A DNA stretch of 64,000 nt from NCBI RefSeq assembly GCF_002286985.1, contig NZ_NSKC01000002.1, forward strand, positions 434,001 to 498,000. The letters run 5' to 3'. The stretch's first letter is position 1. Each line of letters begins with the position of its first letter. A program made the position numbers and the translations under genes. The notes below the pieces were generated by a model. The model worked only from the letters and a program-made list of their open reading frames with translations. It ran no database searches and was not told the DNA's origin. Below are positions 49,329-58,891 of the stretch, in pieces. This DNA is from Halorubrum salipaludis. GTDB lineage: Archaea > Halobacteriota > Halobacteria > Halobacteriales > Haloferacaceae.

Positions 49329-51383
49329 GTGGGCGGCGTGAGCCTCGACACCGGCGTCGGCGACGGCTCCGTCGACGGGAACATCCTCGCGGAGCTGTTC
49401 TACCCCGTCTTCGAGCTGCTCTTCGACGCCGACGGCGACTTCGTCGGCGACATCGAGCGCAAGCTCGCAGAGGCCCGGATGCCGGACCAGGTGGAGATGT
49501 ACGTCTCCCGGGCGCTGGGCGTCGGGCTGCTCGTCGGCGGGGCGCTCTGGGCGCTCGGGACGCTGACCGGCTACGGCGTGTTCTCGCTCGGGCTGATCGA
49601 CCCCGACACGCTCTCGCTCGGCGTGCCCGCGCCGACGCCGGCGGTTCAGGAGTTCCTGCGCTCGCTCGTCGTGCCCGCCGCGGTCCTCGTCAGCGGGCTC
49701 GTGTTCGGGTCGATCGGGTTCGCAATCGGGTTCGGCGGCGTGCTCGCGATCCCCTACTCACGGGCGTCGGCGCGAGAGCGCGAGATCAACCTCCTGCTCG
49801 CGGACTCGGTGTCGTTCATGTACGCCCTCTCCGTGGGAGGGCTCAACCAGCTGGAGATCCTGCGATCGATGGCGACGGCGGAGGACACCTACGGCGAGGT
49901 GTCCCGGGAGTTCCAGAGCATCGTCAACGAGACGGAGTACTTCGGCACCGACTACCGGAACGCGATCCGCCAGCAGTCGCTGGAGACCCCGTCCGACGAG
50001 CTCTCGCAGTTCCTCGCGGACATGCTCTCGATCGTCAACTCCGGCGGCGACATGGAGAGCTTCCTGAAGGACAAAAAGGAGAAACACCTCCGCACGTCAA
50101 AACAGGAGCGCGAGATGACGCTGGAGACGCTGGAGCTGTTCGGCGAGATGTACATGACGCTCTCGCTTTTCCCCCTCCTCCTCATCATCATCCTCGTCAT
50201 CATGGGGATGATGGGCGAGGCCGACGACCGCCTGCTGTACGCGACGGTGTACGTCCTCATCCCGCTGACCGGCGCGGGCTTCCTCGTGCTCGTCTCCACC
50301 GTCAAGCAGGACGAACCCGGCGACGGCTACCTCCACCCCGACGGGGGAAGCGAGCGGCTGCGGCAGACCAGCCAAGAGGGCCTGCTCCACTTCGGACTGA
50401 TCGAGGCGTTCGTCGGTCGATTCGGCGTCTTCGACCGGATCCGCGACCGCGAGGGGACGTACAAGACCAAACAGATCGTCGCCGCGCCGCACCTGTTCCT
50501 CCGGGACAACCCGCTGTACACGCTCGCGTTGACCGTGCCGGCCGCGCTCGTCATCGTCGGCGTCGCGGTCGCCTCGGGGAACGCGCCGACGACGTTCGAC
50601 GGGTGGGTGGACCGGCCGGTGTGGTCGACGTTCGTCTGGGTGTACGTCCCCGCGTACCTCGTGATGGGGCCGCTCGCGGTGTTCCACGAGTGGAGCCAGC
50701 GGTCCAAGCGGGCGATCACGGGGAAGCTCTCCGAGAGCCTCCGGAAGCTCTCCTCCGCGAACGACACCGGCCAGACCCTGCTCGAATCGGTGCAGACGGT
50801 CTCGGAAACGTCGAGCGGGAAGCTCGCCGAGGAGTTCGAGGTGGTCCACGCGAAGGTGAACTACGGGATGAGCCTGCGGGACGCCCTCGTCGAGTTCAAC
50901 AACAAGTACGCGGTCCCGCGGCTCGCACGGACGGTGAAGCTCATCTCGGAGGCGCAGGAGGCGTCCTCGCAGATCACAGACGTGTTGACCACCGCAGCGC
51001 AGGCCTCCGAGAACCAGGACGACATCGATCGCGAGCGCATCTCCCGGACCCGGATGCAGGTGGCGATCATCGTGATGACGTACGTCACCCTGCTGGGCGT
51101 GATGGCGATCCTCCAGACGCAGTTCATCGACGTGATGGGCGGGCTCTCCTCGCAGGCCGACAGCGGGGCGGCCGCCGGGGGCGCGGGCGGCGCCGGCTTC
51201 GGGGGCGGCGGGGGCGTCGACCCCGAGGTGCTCTCGCTGTTGTTCTTCCACGCCGTGACGCTGCAGGCGATCCTCTCCGGGTTCATCAGCGGCTACATCC
51301 GGAGCGCCGACATCGTCTCCGGCGTCAAGTTTGCCGTGGTCCTGATGACGCTCGCGCTGGGGGTGTGGATCTATGTGGGATAG
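49329..51383 (+). CDS. Pilus platform protein (PilC/TadC-like)
   Basis: A 684-residue membrane protein with two T2SSF domains, each with a cytosolic helical bundle (LLADSVSFMYALSVGGLNQLEILRSM and EVVHAKVNYGMSLRDALVEFNNKY) flanked by membrane segments; a Gly-rich loop lies near 615-635. It anchors pilin assembly driven by the ATPase upstream. It starts with GTG at 49329 or 49338; both are in frame. The next gene overlaps its end. Confidence 0.9.
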   Translation: MGGVSLDTGVGDGSVDGNILAELFYPVFELLFDADGDFVGDIERKLAEARMPDQVEMYVSRALGVGLLVGGALWALGTLTGYGVFSLGLIDPDTLSLGVPAPTPAVQEFLRSLVVPAAVLVSGLVFGSIGFAIGFGGVLAIPYSRASAREREINLLLADSVSFMYALSVGGLNQLEILRSMATAEDTYGEVSREFQSIVNETEYFGTDYRNAIRQQSLETPSDELSQFLADMLSIVNSGGDMESFLKDKKEKHLRTSKQEREMTLETLELFGEMYMTLSLFPLLLIIILVIMGMMGEADDRLLYATVYVLIPLTGAGFLVLVSTVKQDEPGDGYLHPDGGSERLRQTSQEGLLHFGLIEAFVGRFGVFDRIRDREGTYKTKQIVAAPHLFLRDNPLYTLALTVPAALVIVGVAVASGNAPTTFDGWVDRPVWSTFVWVYVPAYLVMGPLAVFHEWSQRSKRAITGKLSESLRKLSSANDTGQTLLESVQTVSETSSGKLAEEFEVVHAKVNYGMSLRDALVEFNNKYAVPRLARTVKLISEAQEASSQITDVLTTAAQASENQDDIDRERISRTRMQVAIIVMTYVTLLGVMAILQTQFIDVMGGLSSQADSGAAAGGAGGAGFGGGGGVDPEVLSLLFFHAVTLQAILSGFISGYIRSADIVSGVKFAVVLMTLALGVWIYVG

Positions 51384-51945
51384 GCGGCTCTCACCGGTCA
51401 AGCGCCGGGACCCGACGGTCGCCCGCGCGCAGACCCCGATCGACTTCGCGGTCGGCGCCGGCGTGTTCCTGCTGACGCTCGCGTTCGTGATCGCCTTCGT
51501 CCCGACCGTGTTCGATCCGTTCTCCGGGGCGGCGACCGCCTCGCCGGTGGTGAGCGACCGCGTCGCGGCCGGGCTCGCGAGCGACGTGCTGGCCACGTCG
51601 CCGACGGAACCGGGGGTGTTGTCGCCCGCGTGCACCGCCGCCTTCTTCGAGGGGAACGCCAGCCTCGCCGCCGATGCCGGCTGTCCCGAGGAGACCGAAG
51701 ACGACGCCGCGTCGCGGTTCGGCCTCGACGAAGAGGTGCTGGTCGTGGTCCACTCGCTGAACGAGTCGGCGCCGATCGGCAACGCCTCGACGGTGGCGAT
51801 CGACACCCGCCACGCGAGCCGCGACGTGACCCTGAGCCGGACCACGGACGATCCCGCTGGCCTCGCTCGCCGGGACGTCAGCGTCTCGCAGCGGATCGTC
51901 TCGATCCACGGCGACCAGTACCGGCTCACGGTGTGGGTGTGGTGA
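51373..51945 (+). CDS. Pilin-like protein 1
   Basis: A 190-residue protein. TVARAQTPIDFAVGAGVFLLTLAFVIAF is a pilin-type N-terminal segment: a charged or polar cleavage-like region, then one long hydrophobic helix. The rest is an exported-looking beta domain with Cys pairs (SPACTAAFF, DAGCPEE). It overlaps the platform gene by 11 bp. Probably a haloarchaeal minor-pilin family (DUF7287-type, from memory). Confidence 0.82.
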   Translation: MWDRRLSPVKRRDPTVARAQTPIDFAVGAGVFLLTLAFVIAFVPTVFDPFSGAATASPVVSDRVAAGLASDVLATSPTEPGVLSPACTAAFFEGNASLAADAGCPEETEDDAASRFGLDEEVLVVVHSLNESAPIGNASTVAIDTRHASRDVTLSRTTDDPAGLARRDVSVSQRIVSIHGDQYRLTVWVW

Positions 51946-51947
51946 CG

Positions 51948-52553
51948 ATGTCCGGCACAGAGGACCGCGCGCAGGCGCACACCCTGGAGGCGTTCGCCGC
52001 CGCAATCTTGATCGTGGTCGGGCTGACGTTCGCGCTGCAGGCGACCGCCGTCACGCCGCTGTCGGCCAGCACGTCGAACCAGCACCTGGAGAACCAGCAG
52101 CGCGCCGTCGCCACCGACCTGCTGGAGACCAGCGCCGCGAACGGGGACCTCGAGGACGCCCTGCTCCGGTGGGACCCGGAGAACGAGTCGTTCACCGCCG
52201 ACGGGAATCCCGACCACTTCGCGCGGGGCGGGCCGCCGAACGGGTTCGGCGAGGCGCTGGACCGGACCTTCGGCGAGCGGCGGATCGCGTTCAACGTCCG
52301 CGTCGCGCACGGCGAGCGGAACGAGGAGGTGACGACGATGGTGAACATGGGGTCGCCGAGCGACAACGCCGTGACGGCGACTCGCACCGTCGTGCTCACC
52401 GACGACGCGAACCTCACCATGCCCGGGTACGAGAACGCGACGCTGGCGGGGCTGTCAGACGGGAGCGACCCCGGGGAGTTCTACGCCGTCGACGCCGCCG
52501 ACGGCGCGATCTACGACCGCATGGAGGTGCGCATCGTCGTATGGCAGCTGTGA
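51948..52553 (+). CDS. Pilin-like protein 2
   Basis: A 201-residue protein. EDRAQAHTLEAFAAAILIVVGLTFALQAT is the N-terminal pilin-like helix. The remainder is hydrophilic and contains an N-glycosylation-like NLT. The ATG is 2 nt after the previous stop. Probably DUF7288-type; function as minor pilin or pseudopilin is inferred. Confidence 0.82.
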   Translation: MSGTEDRAQAHTLEAFAAAILIVVGLTFALQATAVTPLSASTSNQHLENQQRAVATDLLETSAANGDLEDALLRWDPENESFTADGNPDHFARGGPPNGFGEALDRTFGERRIAFNVRVAHGERNEEVTTMVNMGSPSDNAVTATRTVVLTDDANLTMPGYENATLAGLSDGSDPGEFYAVDAADGAIYDRMEVRIVVWQL

Positions 52554-53500
52554 TCGGCGGCGACGGCGCTGACGGCGGCGACGGCTCCGGCGGCGACCGC
52601 CGTCCGGCCGACCGTCGCTTCCGGGACGCGGACCGCGGCCAGCTCCTGTTGATATCCGGGCTCGTCGTCGCCGTCTCGCTCGTGGCGCTCGTGGTCCTCC
52701 TGAACGCGAGCATCTACAGCGAGAACGTCGCGACCCGGGGCGTCGAGGCCGCCGACGGGGAGGCGCTGGAGGTCCGCGCGGCCGCGGTCGAGGAGACCGG
52801 GGCGCTGATCGACGCCACCAACCGGAACGGGACCGCGACCGGCGCGGAGATCGAAGCCGGCGTCGACGAGCTCAACCGGAACCTCTCGGGGCGGTACGCG
52901 AGCCGGGGCGGGATCGCGGTCGTCGAGCCCGTCGACACGACGCCGGGGTGGTACCTCTCCGGCCCGGTCAACGACTCGACGACCGCGCCCGACGTCGATC
53001 GGATCCGCGCGTTTTCGCTCACGAACGAGAGCGCTCTGCCGTCGACGGACGCGGCGAACGCGAGCAGCGAGGCGTTCGCCGCCGTGTTCAACCGCTCTGC
53101 GGCCGGCGGCACCCGCGAGGTGTACCTCTACGAGAACGGGGGAGACGTGGTGGTCGCCGGCGGCGAGAACGGCTCGACGCCGACCGAGCTGTGTCGGTCG
53201 GCCGCGACCGGAGACCCCGTCACGCTCGATCTCACCGGCGACCGGCTCGACGGCGAGCCGTGTCCCGGCGTCTGGCCGGCCGACTTGGGCGACGACGAGT
53301 ACGACATCGAGTTCGAGAACGCCGACGGCGTCGGGGCGGCGGCGACCGCGACCGTGGAGTCGGCCACGGAGCCCGCAAGCGACACCGCGCTGACGGTGCG
53401 AGAGGCCGTGTACGACGCGACGATCGACCTCCGCTACCGGACCGCCGACCTCCGGTTCGAGACCACGGTTCGGGTCGCCCCGGGTGAGCCCGATGCGTGA
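52541..53500 (+). CDS. Pilin-like protein 3
   Basis: A 319-residue protein. After a Gly/Asp-rich start, DADRGQLLLISGLVVAVSLVALVVLLNAS is the pilin-like helix. The outer part contains N-x-S/T sites and Cys residues (ELCRSA, GEPCPG). It overlaps the previous gene by 13 bp. Probably a larger minor pilin (DUF7261-type). Confidence 0.82.
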   Translation: MAAVIGGDGADGGDGSGGDRRPADRRFRDADRGQLLLISGLVVAVSLVALVVLLNASIYSENVATRGVEAADGEALEVRAAAVEETGALIDATNRNGTATGAEIEAGVDELNRNLSGRYASRGGIAVVEPVDTTPGWYLSGPVNDSTTAPDVDRIRAFSLTNESALPSTDAANASSEAFAAVFNRSAAGGTREVYLYENGGDVVVAGGENGSTPTELCRSAATGDPVTLDLTGDRLDGEPCPGVWPADLGDDEYDIEFENADGVGAAATATVESATEPASDTALTVREAVYDATIDLRYRTADLRFETTVRVAPGEPDA

Positions 53501-53987
53501 TCGGCGGGGTCCCGAGCGCCCGCGGTTCGGCGGCGACGAGCGGGGGGTGAGCACCGCAGTCGGGTACGTGCTGACGCTCGCGATCGGCGCCGTGCTGCTC
53601 TCGGGCGTCGTCATCGGGATCGGCGGGGTCGTCGACTCGCAGACCGACCGGGTGGTCAGGGGGGACCTCGAAGTGACCGGGCAGACGGCGGTCGCGAACC
53701 TCGAGAGCGCGGACCGCCTCGCGCGGGCGGCGGAGTCGGGACGCCCGGCGGGCGCCGCGCCGGCGAACGTCTCGGTCGCCGTCGACCTCCCGACGCGGCT
53801 GGCCGGGCGTCCCTACCGGATCGCGGTCACCAACGCGAGCGTGACGCTGCGGACCGACGACCCGGAGATGGCCGTCGAGATCCCTCACGCGGCGAACGTG
53901 ACCGTCTCCGAGTCGAACGTTCGGGGCGGTCCGGTCCGGATCCAGTACGACAGCGGGACGGAGACGCTGGAGGTGGCGGAGCGATGA
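53493..53987 (+). CDS. Pilin-like protein 4
   Basis: A 164-residue protein. GDERGVSTAVGYVLTLAIGAVLLSGVVIG is a close match to archaeal pilin N-termini. The rest is a small beta domain with N-x-T sites. It overlaps the previous stop, and the following ATG overlaps its stop. Probably DUF7266-type. Confidence 0.84.
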   Translation: MRDRRGPERPRFGGDERGVSTAVGYVLTLAIGAVLLSGVVIGIGGVVDSQTDRVVRGDLEVTGQTAVANLESADRLARAAESGRPAGAAPANVSVAVDLPTRLAGRPYRIAVTNASVTLRTDDPEMAVEIPHAANVTVSESNVRGGPVRIQYDSGTETLEVAER

Positions 53988-54808
53988 GCGACCGACGCTC
54001 TCGGACGGTTTCGATCGGAGGGATCCCCGGCGGCCCTTCCCTCGTGGAGGACGAGCGGGGGGTGAGCGACGTCGTCGGCTACATCCTCGTGTTCTCGCTC
54101 ATCACGATCACCATCGGCACGGTGTTCGCCGTCGGGATCTCCGGCGTGGAGGACCGGCGGGAGGCCGAGCGCGTCGACAACGTCGAGCGCGCGTTCGAGG
54201 TGTTCGACGACAACCTCCGGGACATCCAGCGGTACGGCGATCCAAACCGGGCGACTGAGGTCCGGCTGGCCGGCGGCACCCTCTCGGTCACGGGGGAGAC
54301 GCGGTTCACCCTCGCGAACACCAGCGATCCCGGCGAGGTCGACAACCGCACCGTCGCCGCGTGGACGTCGAGGCCCCTCGCGTACCGGGACGGCGGGACG
54401 ACGATCGCGTACGACGCCGGGGCCTTAGTCCGCGGCGACGGGGACGGCTCCGTGATGCTGTCCGAACCCCGCTTCGTCGCCGCGGACGACCGGACGACGA
54501 TTCCGATCGTCGCGCTCGTTCGCGGCTCCGGCGGCGACAGCGTCGCCGGCGAGGGGACCGTTCAGATCACGACGGTCGAGGACGCGACCACGAACTCGGA
54601 GACCGAGCGCTTCGAGGGGGACGGGGAGACGCTGTACCTCTGGGTCGAGACCGAACACCCGGACGCGTGGGGGCGGTACTTCGAGGAGACGGACGGGTTC
54701 GGGAACGCGACGCCCGCCGGGACGGAGGGGGTCGCCGTCGCGGAGCTTGGACACTCCGAGACGGTGTACGTCCGCGAGACCGTTCGGATCATCGAACTGC
54801 GTCGGTGA
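53984..54808 (+). CDS. Pilin-like protein 5 (paralogue of the 54865-56703 protein)
   Basis: A 274-residue protein. EDERGVSDVVGYILVFSLITITIGTVFAV is the pilin-like helix. Its outer domain contains TTIPIVALVRG and ETEHPDAWGRYFEE, which recur as TLPLVTVDG and ESEYAEAWGRFFET in the protein on the opposite strand, so the two are paralogues (DUF7289-type). Last gene of the plus-strand pilus operon. Confidence 0.84.
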   Translation: MSDRRSRTVSIGGIPGGPSLVEDERGVSDVVGYILVFSLITITIGTVFAVGISGVEDRREAERVDNVERAFEVFDDNLRDIQRYGDPNRATEVRLAGGTLSVTGETRFTLANTSDPGEVDNRTVAAWTSRPLAYRDGGTTIAYDAGALVRGDGDGSVMLSEPRFVAADDRTTIPIVALVRGSGGDSVAGEGTVQITTVEDATTNSETERFEGDGETLYLWVETEHPDAWGRYFEETDGFGNATPAGTEGVAVAELGHSETVYVRETVRIIELRR

Positions 54809-54864
54809 CCGGGTGCGGACCGATCGAACGGTCGTCTCGGTCGTCTCGGCCACCGTCTGGGGGG

Positions 54865-56703
54865 TTAGTCGCTCTCGATCGTCACCCGGTGCGTGGAGAC
54901 GTGGAGGTGGCTCACCACGGGGACCGAATCGCCTTCGAACGGCTGCAGCGTGGCGAGCGACTCGTCGTAGTGGAGGCTGAGGTCGGCGTCGTCGAACTCG
55001 AAGCTGGCGGAGGTGAACGACCCCTTGAACGTCATATCGTCTTGGAGTTCCACCCCGCTCGTCGGAGCGTACAACACCCCGGCGAAGTCGATTCCGTCGC
55101 CCTGGTCGCCTTCGAAGTAGATGTCCGCCGCGCTCGAATACCACCAGAGGTTCCGGGTCACGTCGCCGTCGGCGGCGATCGTCGCCTGGTCTTCCACGTT
55201 GACGGCGCCGGTGTTGTACAGCTCGAACCGGGTGGTATCGTCGGTCGCGATCGCGGCCTCGCCGACGATGCCGACCGGGCCGTCGACGAACAGCTGGTTC
55301 CGGTTGTCTTCCACAGTCTCTCCAGGCTCTCCAAGGTCCCCACCCACCGAGCTGATCGCGGCCGTATCTTGCATCGCGAGCTCGTGTTCGACCAAGACGG
55401 CGACGTTACCGCCGGCGTTGTCAAACACGACCTCGCTCGACCCGCTCACGTCGAGGTCGCCGCTGATGTGAACGGTCGCGCCGTTTTCGATCCGGAGGGT
55501 GCTTCCGTCTGAAACTTCCACGCCGCCGTTGACGTAGGTGTCCTCGTCGATCGTCATCTCCGAGCCGTTGTCGTGTTCGAACCCGTCCCTGAACGCGCCC
55601 TCAGACGCGAGGTTCTCGTCGCGGATCCGGTCCATGCGCGCAGTTATCGCCCCGGAGATGGGATCGACGCTCGCTCTTCCGTCCGATTGTATCAGATCGC
55701 CGGAAATATTCGTGTTATCTTGCCAGACATCGCTAGTTCTCGACGGGCTGAATGATGGAGCCACGACGTCCCCGCGCACCGTGATCGAGTCCGGATCGCC
55801 GCGCCCGCCCCTTGCGTTGAGGTGGAATTTCCCGCTCGTCTGTATCCGAGCTCCGTCTCTTGCGGAGCTCGAATTGTACGAGCCGTCCGACGAGTCGTAG
55901 CTGTCGGCGTACAGACTGGTTACCTCACCGAGGGCGAGCTTCGAGCTCGCCGTCGCCGAGACGCTCGTGCTGAGTGTCGGATGGACCGTCTCCGTGCGGA
56001 GCGCGACCCGGACCTCGGTCTCCGAGAGCTGCGTGACGTTCGCCGACGTGCGGGTTTCGAAGAAGCGACCCCACGCCTCCGCGTACTCGCTCTCGACGGT
56101 GATCGTGACGTTCCCGCCGAGCAGCGGGTTCGAGACGTTCTCCGAGGGGAACAGTCCCTCGGGGTGTTTCGTGTCGCCCGCGACGACCGCGGAGTCGTCG
56201 AGCCGCCCGTCCCCGTCGACCGTCACGAGCGGGAGCGTGAGCGTGTCGCCGCGGTAGTGGAACTCCGGCGGGGAGACCATCCACGACCCGTCCCCGTTCG
56301 AGCGCCAGACGCCGCCGCCCTGATACGCCACGCGGTCGTCGCCGCGCTCGTAGACGACGGCCCCGAGGGTGACGTTCTCCGTTTGCGTCTCGATGTCGCC
56401 GTCCTCGTTTTCCGCCTCCACCTCGATCCGCATCGTCCCCGCCTCGCCGTCGACCCGCACGTCGGCCTCGCGACTGGGGTCGAGCCGGACGCGCTGGCTC
56501 GTCGACCCGCCGTGGGCGACGAGGCTCGCCTTCGAGTCCACCTGCGTCATCGACCCCTCGATACGCTCGATGTCGGCGGACGACTGCGCGTCCGCGAGCG
56601 CGGTCGACCCCACCCCGACGGTGATCCCGATCGCCGCGATCGTGAGCCCCAGGAGCAGCACGGTCCCGATGACCTCGCTCTGCGCGCGCTCGGGGCTGTT
56701 CAT
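54865..56703 (-). CDS. Large pilin-like surface protein with polymer-forming region
   Basis: A 612-residue protein. SPERAQSEVIGTVLLLGLTIAAIGITVGV is a canonical archaeal type IV pilin N-terminus. A DUF7289-like domain (about 50-250) is followed by a long parallel beta-helix-type region (NGGVEVSDGSTLRIENGATVHISGDLDV) as in bactofilin or polymer-forming surface proteins. It converges on the pilus operon and probably rides on the same machine. The ATG at 56701-56703 is preceded by TTTATC. Confidence 0.85.
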   Translation of the reverse strand: MNSPERAQSEVIGTVLLLGLTIAAIGITVGVGSTALADAQSSADIERIEGSMTQVDSKASLVAHGGSTSQRVRLDPSREADVRVDGEAGTMRIEVEAENEDGDIETQTENVTLGAVVYERGDDRVAYQGGGVWRSNGDGSWMVSPPEFHYRGDTLTLPLVTVDGDGRLDDSAVVAGDTKHPEGLFPSENVSNPLLGGNVTITVESEYAEAWGRFFETRTSANVTQLSETEVRVALRTETVHPTLSTSVSATASSKLALGEVTSLYADSYDSSDGSYNSSSARDGARIQTSGKFHLNARGGRGDPDSITVRGDVVAPSFSPSRTSDVWQDNTNISGDLIQSDGRASVDPISGAITARMDRIRDENLASEGAFRDGFEHDNGSEMTIDEDTYVNGGVEVSDGSTLRIENGATVHISGDLDVSGSSEVVFDNAGGNVAVLVEHELAMQDTAAISSVGGDLGEPGETVEDNRNQLFVDGPVGIVGEAAIATDDTTRFELYNTGAVNVEDQATIAADGDVTRNLWWYSSAADIYFEGDQGDGIDFAGVLYAPTSGVELQDDMTFKGSFTSASFEFDDADLSLHYDESLATLQPFEGDSVPVVSHLHVSTHRVTIESD

Positions 56704-56726
56704 GCGGGCACTACGTCCGGAGCGCT

Positions 56727-56732
56727 GATAAA
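56727..56732 (-). promoter_or_regulatory. TATA box of the large pilin-like gene
   Basis: TTTATC on the minus strand lies 24-29 bp above the ATG, so the gene has its own leaderless promoter. Confidence 0.5.
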
Positions 56733-56855
56733 CGTCGACATCCGAATATCGGATCTGAGAGCAGTTTTGCCCCGATGGCGGTCGGCGGTTCGCGCCCCCG
56801 AGGGGAAGCGCCGCCGGGCGCACCACTGAAGCCCGCGGCACCGCAACGTCCGGGC

Positions 56856-57728
56856 ATGACCGAGGAGCTCTACCTCGCGGACGACGCGGTGACGACGTTC
56901 GAGGCGACCGTCGAGCGCGTCCTCGACGACCGGGTCGTCCTCGACCGGACGCACTTCTACCCGACGTGCGGCGGTCAACCGCACGATACGGGGACCCTCC
57001 GGGTCGCGGACGAGAAGGATCATTCGGACGGCGGCGCGGCGGATGACGGGAATGCCGGCCGACGCTGGCGCGTCGTCGACGTACAGAAAAAGGACGCCGT
57101 CTACCACACCCTCGAGCCCGCGGGAGGCACGGGGTCCGGAGTCGCCGACGACTCCCCCGCCGAATCGCTCGACGACGCCCCGGCCGGCGACGCCCTCTCC
57201 CTCCTCGAACCCGGAACGACCGTCGTTGGCGAGGTCGACGCGGCGCGGCGGCGCGCGCACTCCCGGTATCACACCGCCCAGCATCTGCTTTCGGCGCTGC
57301 TCTTGGCGGAGTTCGACGCGAGGACGACGGGGAATCAGCTCTACGACGACCACGCGCACCTCGACGCGGCGTACGAGCGCTTCGACGACGGCGACCTCGC
57401 GCGGATCGAGGACCGGCTCAACGAGCTCGTGGGCGACGAGCGCCCCGTGCGTAGCTACACGATGGAGCGCGAGACCGCCGAAGCGACGCTCGACACCGAC
57501 CGCACGCGGATCGATCTCCTTCCCGACTCGATCGACGAGCTGCGGATCGTCGAGATCGGCGGAACCGGTCCGGACGCCGCCCCCTACGACCGGACCGCCT
57601 GCGCCGGAACGCACGTCGCGAACACCGCCGAGATCGGCGAGGTCGTCGTCACCGGTCGAGAGACGAAGGGGGCGGAAGAGGAGCGCGTCCGGTTCGCGCT
57701 GGCCGACCACGTCGACGGCGGAGACTGA
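56856..57728 (+). CDS. AlaX-type alanyl-tRNA editing protein
   Basis: A 290-residue protein. ATVERVLDDRVVLDRTHFYPTCGGQPHDTG is the AlaRS-like beta domain; YHTAQHLLSALL gives the HxxxH zinc motif and ACAGTHV the third ligand. It hydrolyses mischarged Ser-tRNA(Ala) in trans. An acidic insert lies at about 85-115. The ATG at 56856 is the homologous start; the frame above is Arg/Pro shadow. Confidence 0.92.
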   Translation: MTEELYLADDAVTTFEATVERVLDDRVVLDRTHFYPTCGGQPHDTGTLRVADEKDHSDGGAADDGNAGRRWRVVDVQKKDAVYHTLEPAGGTGSGVADDSPAESLDDAPAGDALSLLEPGTTVVGEVDAARRRAHSRYHTAQHLLSALLLAEFDARTTGNQLYDDHAHLDAAYERFDDGDLARIEDRLNELVGDERPVRSYTMERETAEATLDTDRTRIDLLPDSIDELRIVEIGGTGPDAAPYDRTACAGTHVANTAEIGEVVVTGRETKGAEEERVRFALADHVDGGD

Positions 57729-57773
57729 CGGCGGCGGCACGAGGTCGCACTCCTCGGCCCGCGATCCCGCCGC

Positions 57774-57780
57774 TTATATA
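57774..57780 (+). promoter_or_regulatory. TATA box of the TFS gene
   Basis: TTATATA lies 22-28 bp above the ATG, a strong leaderless promoter. Confidence 0.65.
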
Positions 57781-57801
57781 CGATCCGCGGTTGGTTCCGC
57801 C

Positions 57802-58122
57802 ATGAAGTTCTGCGACGAGTGCGGATCGATGATGAAGTCCGGCGAGGGCGAGGACCACTGGGTATGCGACTCCTGCGGCTACGAGATCGGACGCGAGGAG
57901 GAGGACGATCAGTGGACCACCGAGTCGCAGGTCGAGTCGGAGATCGTCGACGTGAGCGACGCGGAGGACAAGGGGCTTCCGCAGACGACGGCCCACTGTC
58001 CGGAGTGCGGAAACGACCGCGCCTACTGGTACATGCAGCAGATCCGCTCGGCCGACGAGTCCGAGACGCGCTTCTTCGTCTGTACCGAGTGCGAGCACAA
58101 GTGGCGCGAAGACGACCACTGA
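57802..58122 (+). CDS. Transcription factor S (TFIIS/RPB9-like)
   Basis: A 106-residue protein with two zinc ribbons: C4xxC7 and C22xxC25 at the N-terminus, and HCPECGN with FVCTECEHKW at the C-terminus. QQIRSADESETRFF carries the Asp-Glu tip that stimulates RNA polymerase cleavage, so it is a TFS cleavage factor rather than a bare RPB9. Length is typical. Confidence 0.95.
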   Translation: MKFCDECGSMMKSGEGEDHWVCDSCGYEIGREEEDDQWTTESQVESEIVDVSDAEDKGLPQTTAHCPECGNDRAYWYMQQIRSADESETRFFVCTECEHKWREDDH

Positions 58123-58187
58123 GCGAGCGACCCCGCCGTCGGCCGAGCGCCGGTTCCTTTTAGGGGGCTCGGCGGAGAACGCCGCCC

Positions 58188-58751
58188 ATGGAGCCGCCCG
58201 TCGTTCCCAGCGACCGCCTCGAGGGGTGGCAGCGCGTCGACGAGACGACGGAGCGGGCGTTCGCCGCGGGCCCCGTCTCGGTCGACGCGAGCACGGTGCG
58301 GTACGAGCGCGCCGCGCGGGAGCCGCCGCGCCCGTTCTGTTTCGCGAGCCGCCTGCGCATCCGCCCGGCGACCGCGCCGAACTCCGGGCTCACCGCGCTC
58401 GTCGAGCGACGGGCGCGGTCGGGGTTCCGGGATCGGCTCGCCGAACGCGACATCGAACGGATCGAGCACCGCGGCGACCGGGAGATCGCGATCGACGATC
58501 CGAGAGCGTCGCGGGCGACGCTCTCGACGTTTCGCGGGGTCGCCCGCGCAGGTCCCGGAGACGGCCGGGTCCCGATCGAGGCGCTGCTCGCGGTGTGGAG
58601 CGCAGACGAGTACCTCCTCGGCGGCGGTGCGTATCCCCTCGACGAGGTGTCGTATCCGGCCGGAGCGGGTCCGGAAGCCGCCCGTCGAGAGCTGCTCGGG
58701 ATCGTACGCGGAATCGAGTCGCCCGGCGACGGCGGGGGACGTTCGGTGTGA
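58188..58751 (+). CDS. Haloarchaeal protein of unknown function
   Basis: A 187-residue soluble protein, acidic and arginine-rich, without signal or membrane segment. VPIEALLAVWSADEYLLGGGAYP is its most conserved-looking stretch. A TTTTAG box about 30 bp above the ATG supports the start. No family is recognised. Confidence 0.65.
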   Translation: MEPPVVPSDRLEGWQRVDETTERAFAAGPVSVDASTVRYERAAREPPRPFCFASRLRIRPATAPNSGLTALVERRARSGFRDRLAERDIERIEHRGDREIAIDDPRASRATLSTFRGVARAGPGDGRVPIEALLAVWSADEYLLGGGAYPLDEVSYPAGAGPEAARRELLGIVRGIESPGDGGGRSV

Positions 58752-58891
58752 CTCACGGCGGCGATCTCGCTCAACCGGACTGCTCGGGAGAGACGCATCC
58801 GACGGGACCGTCGAGCCGTTATTCGGCGGGAACGTCTCGGGAGAGGGTCCGACGAGCATAGCGGTCGCGATCGGCAAGATCGAGAGCGCGT

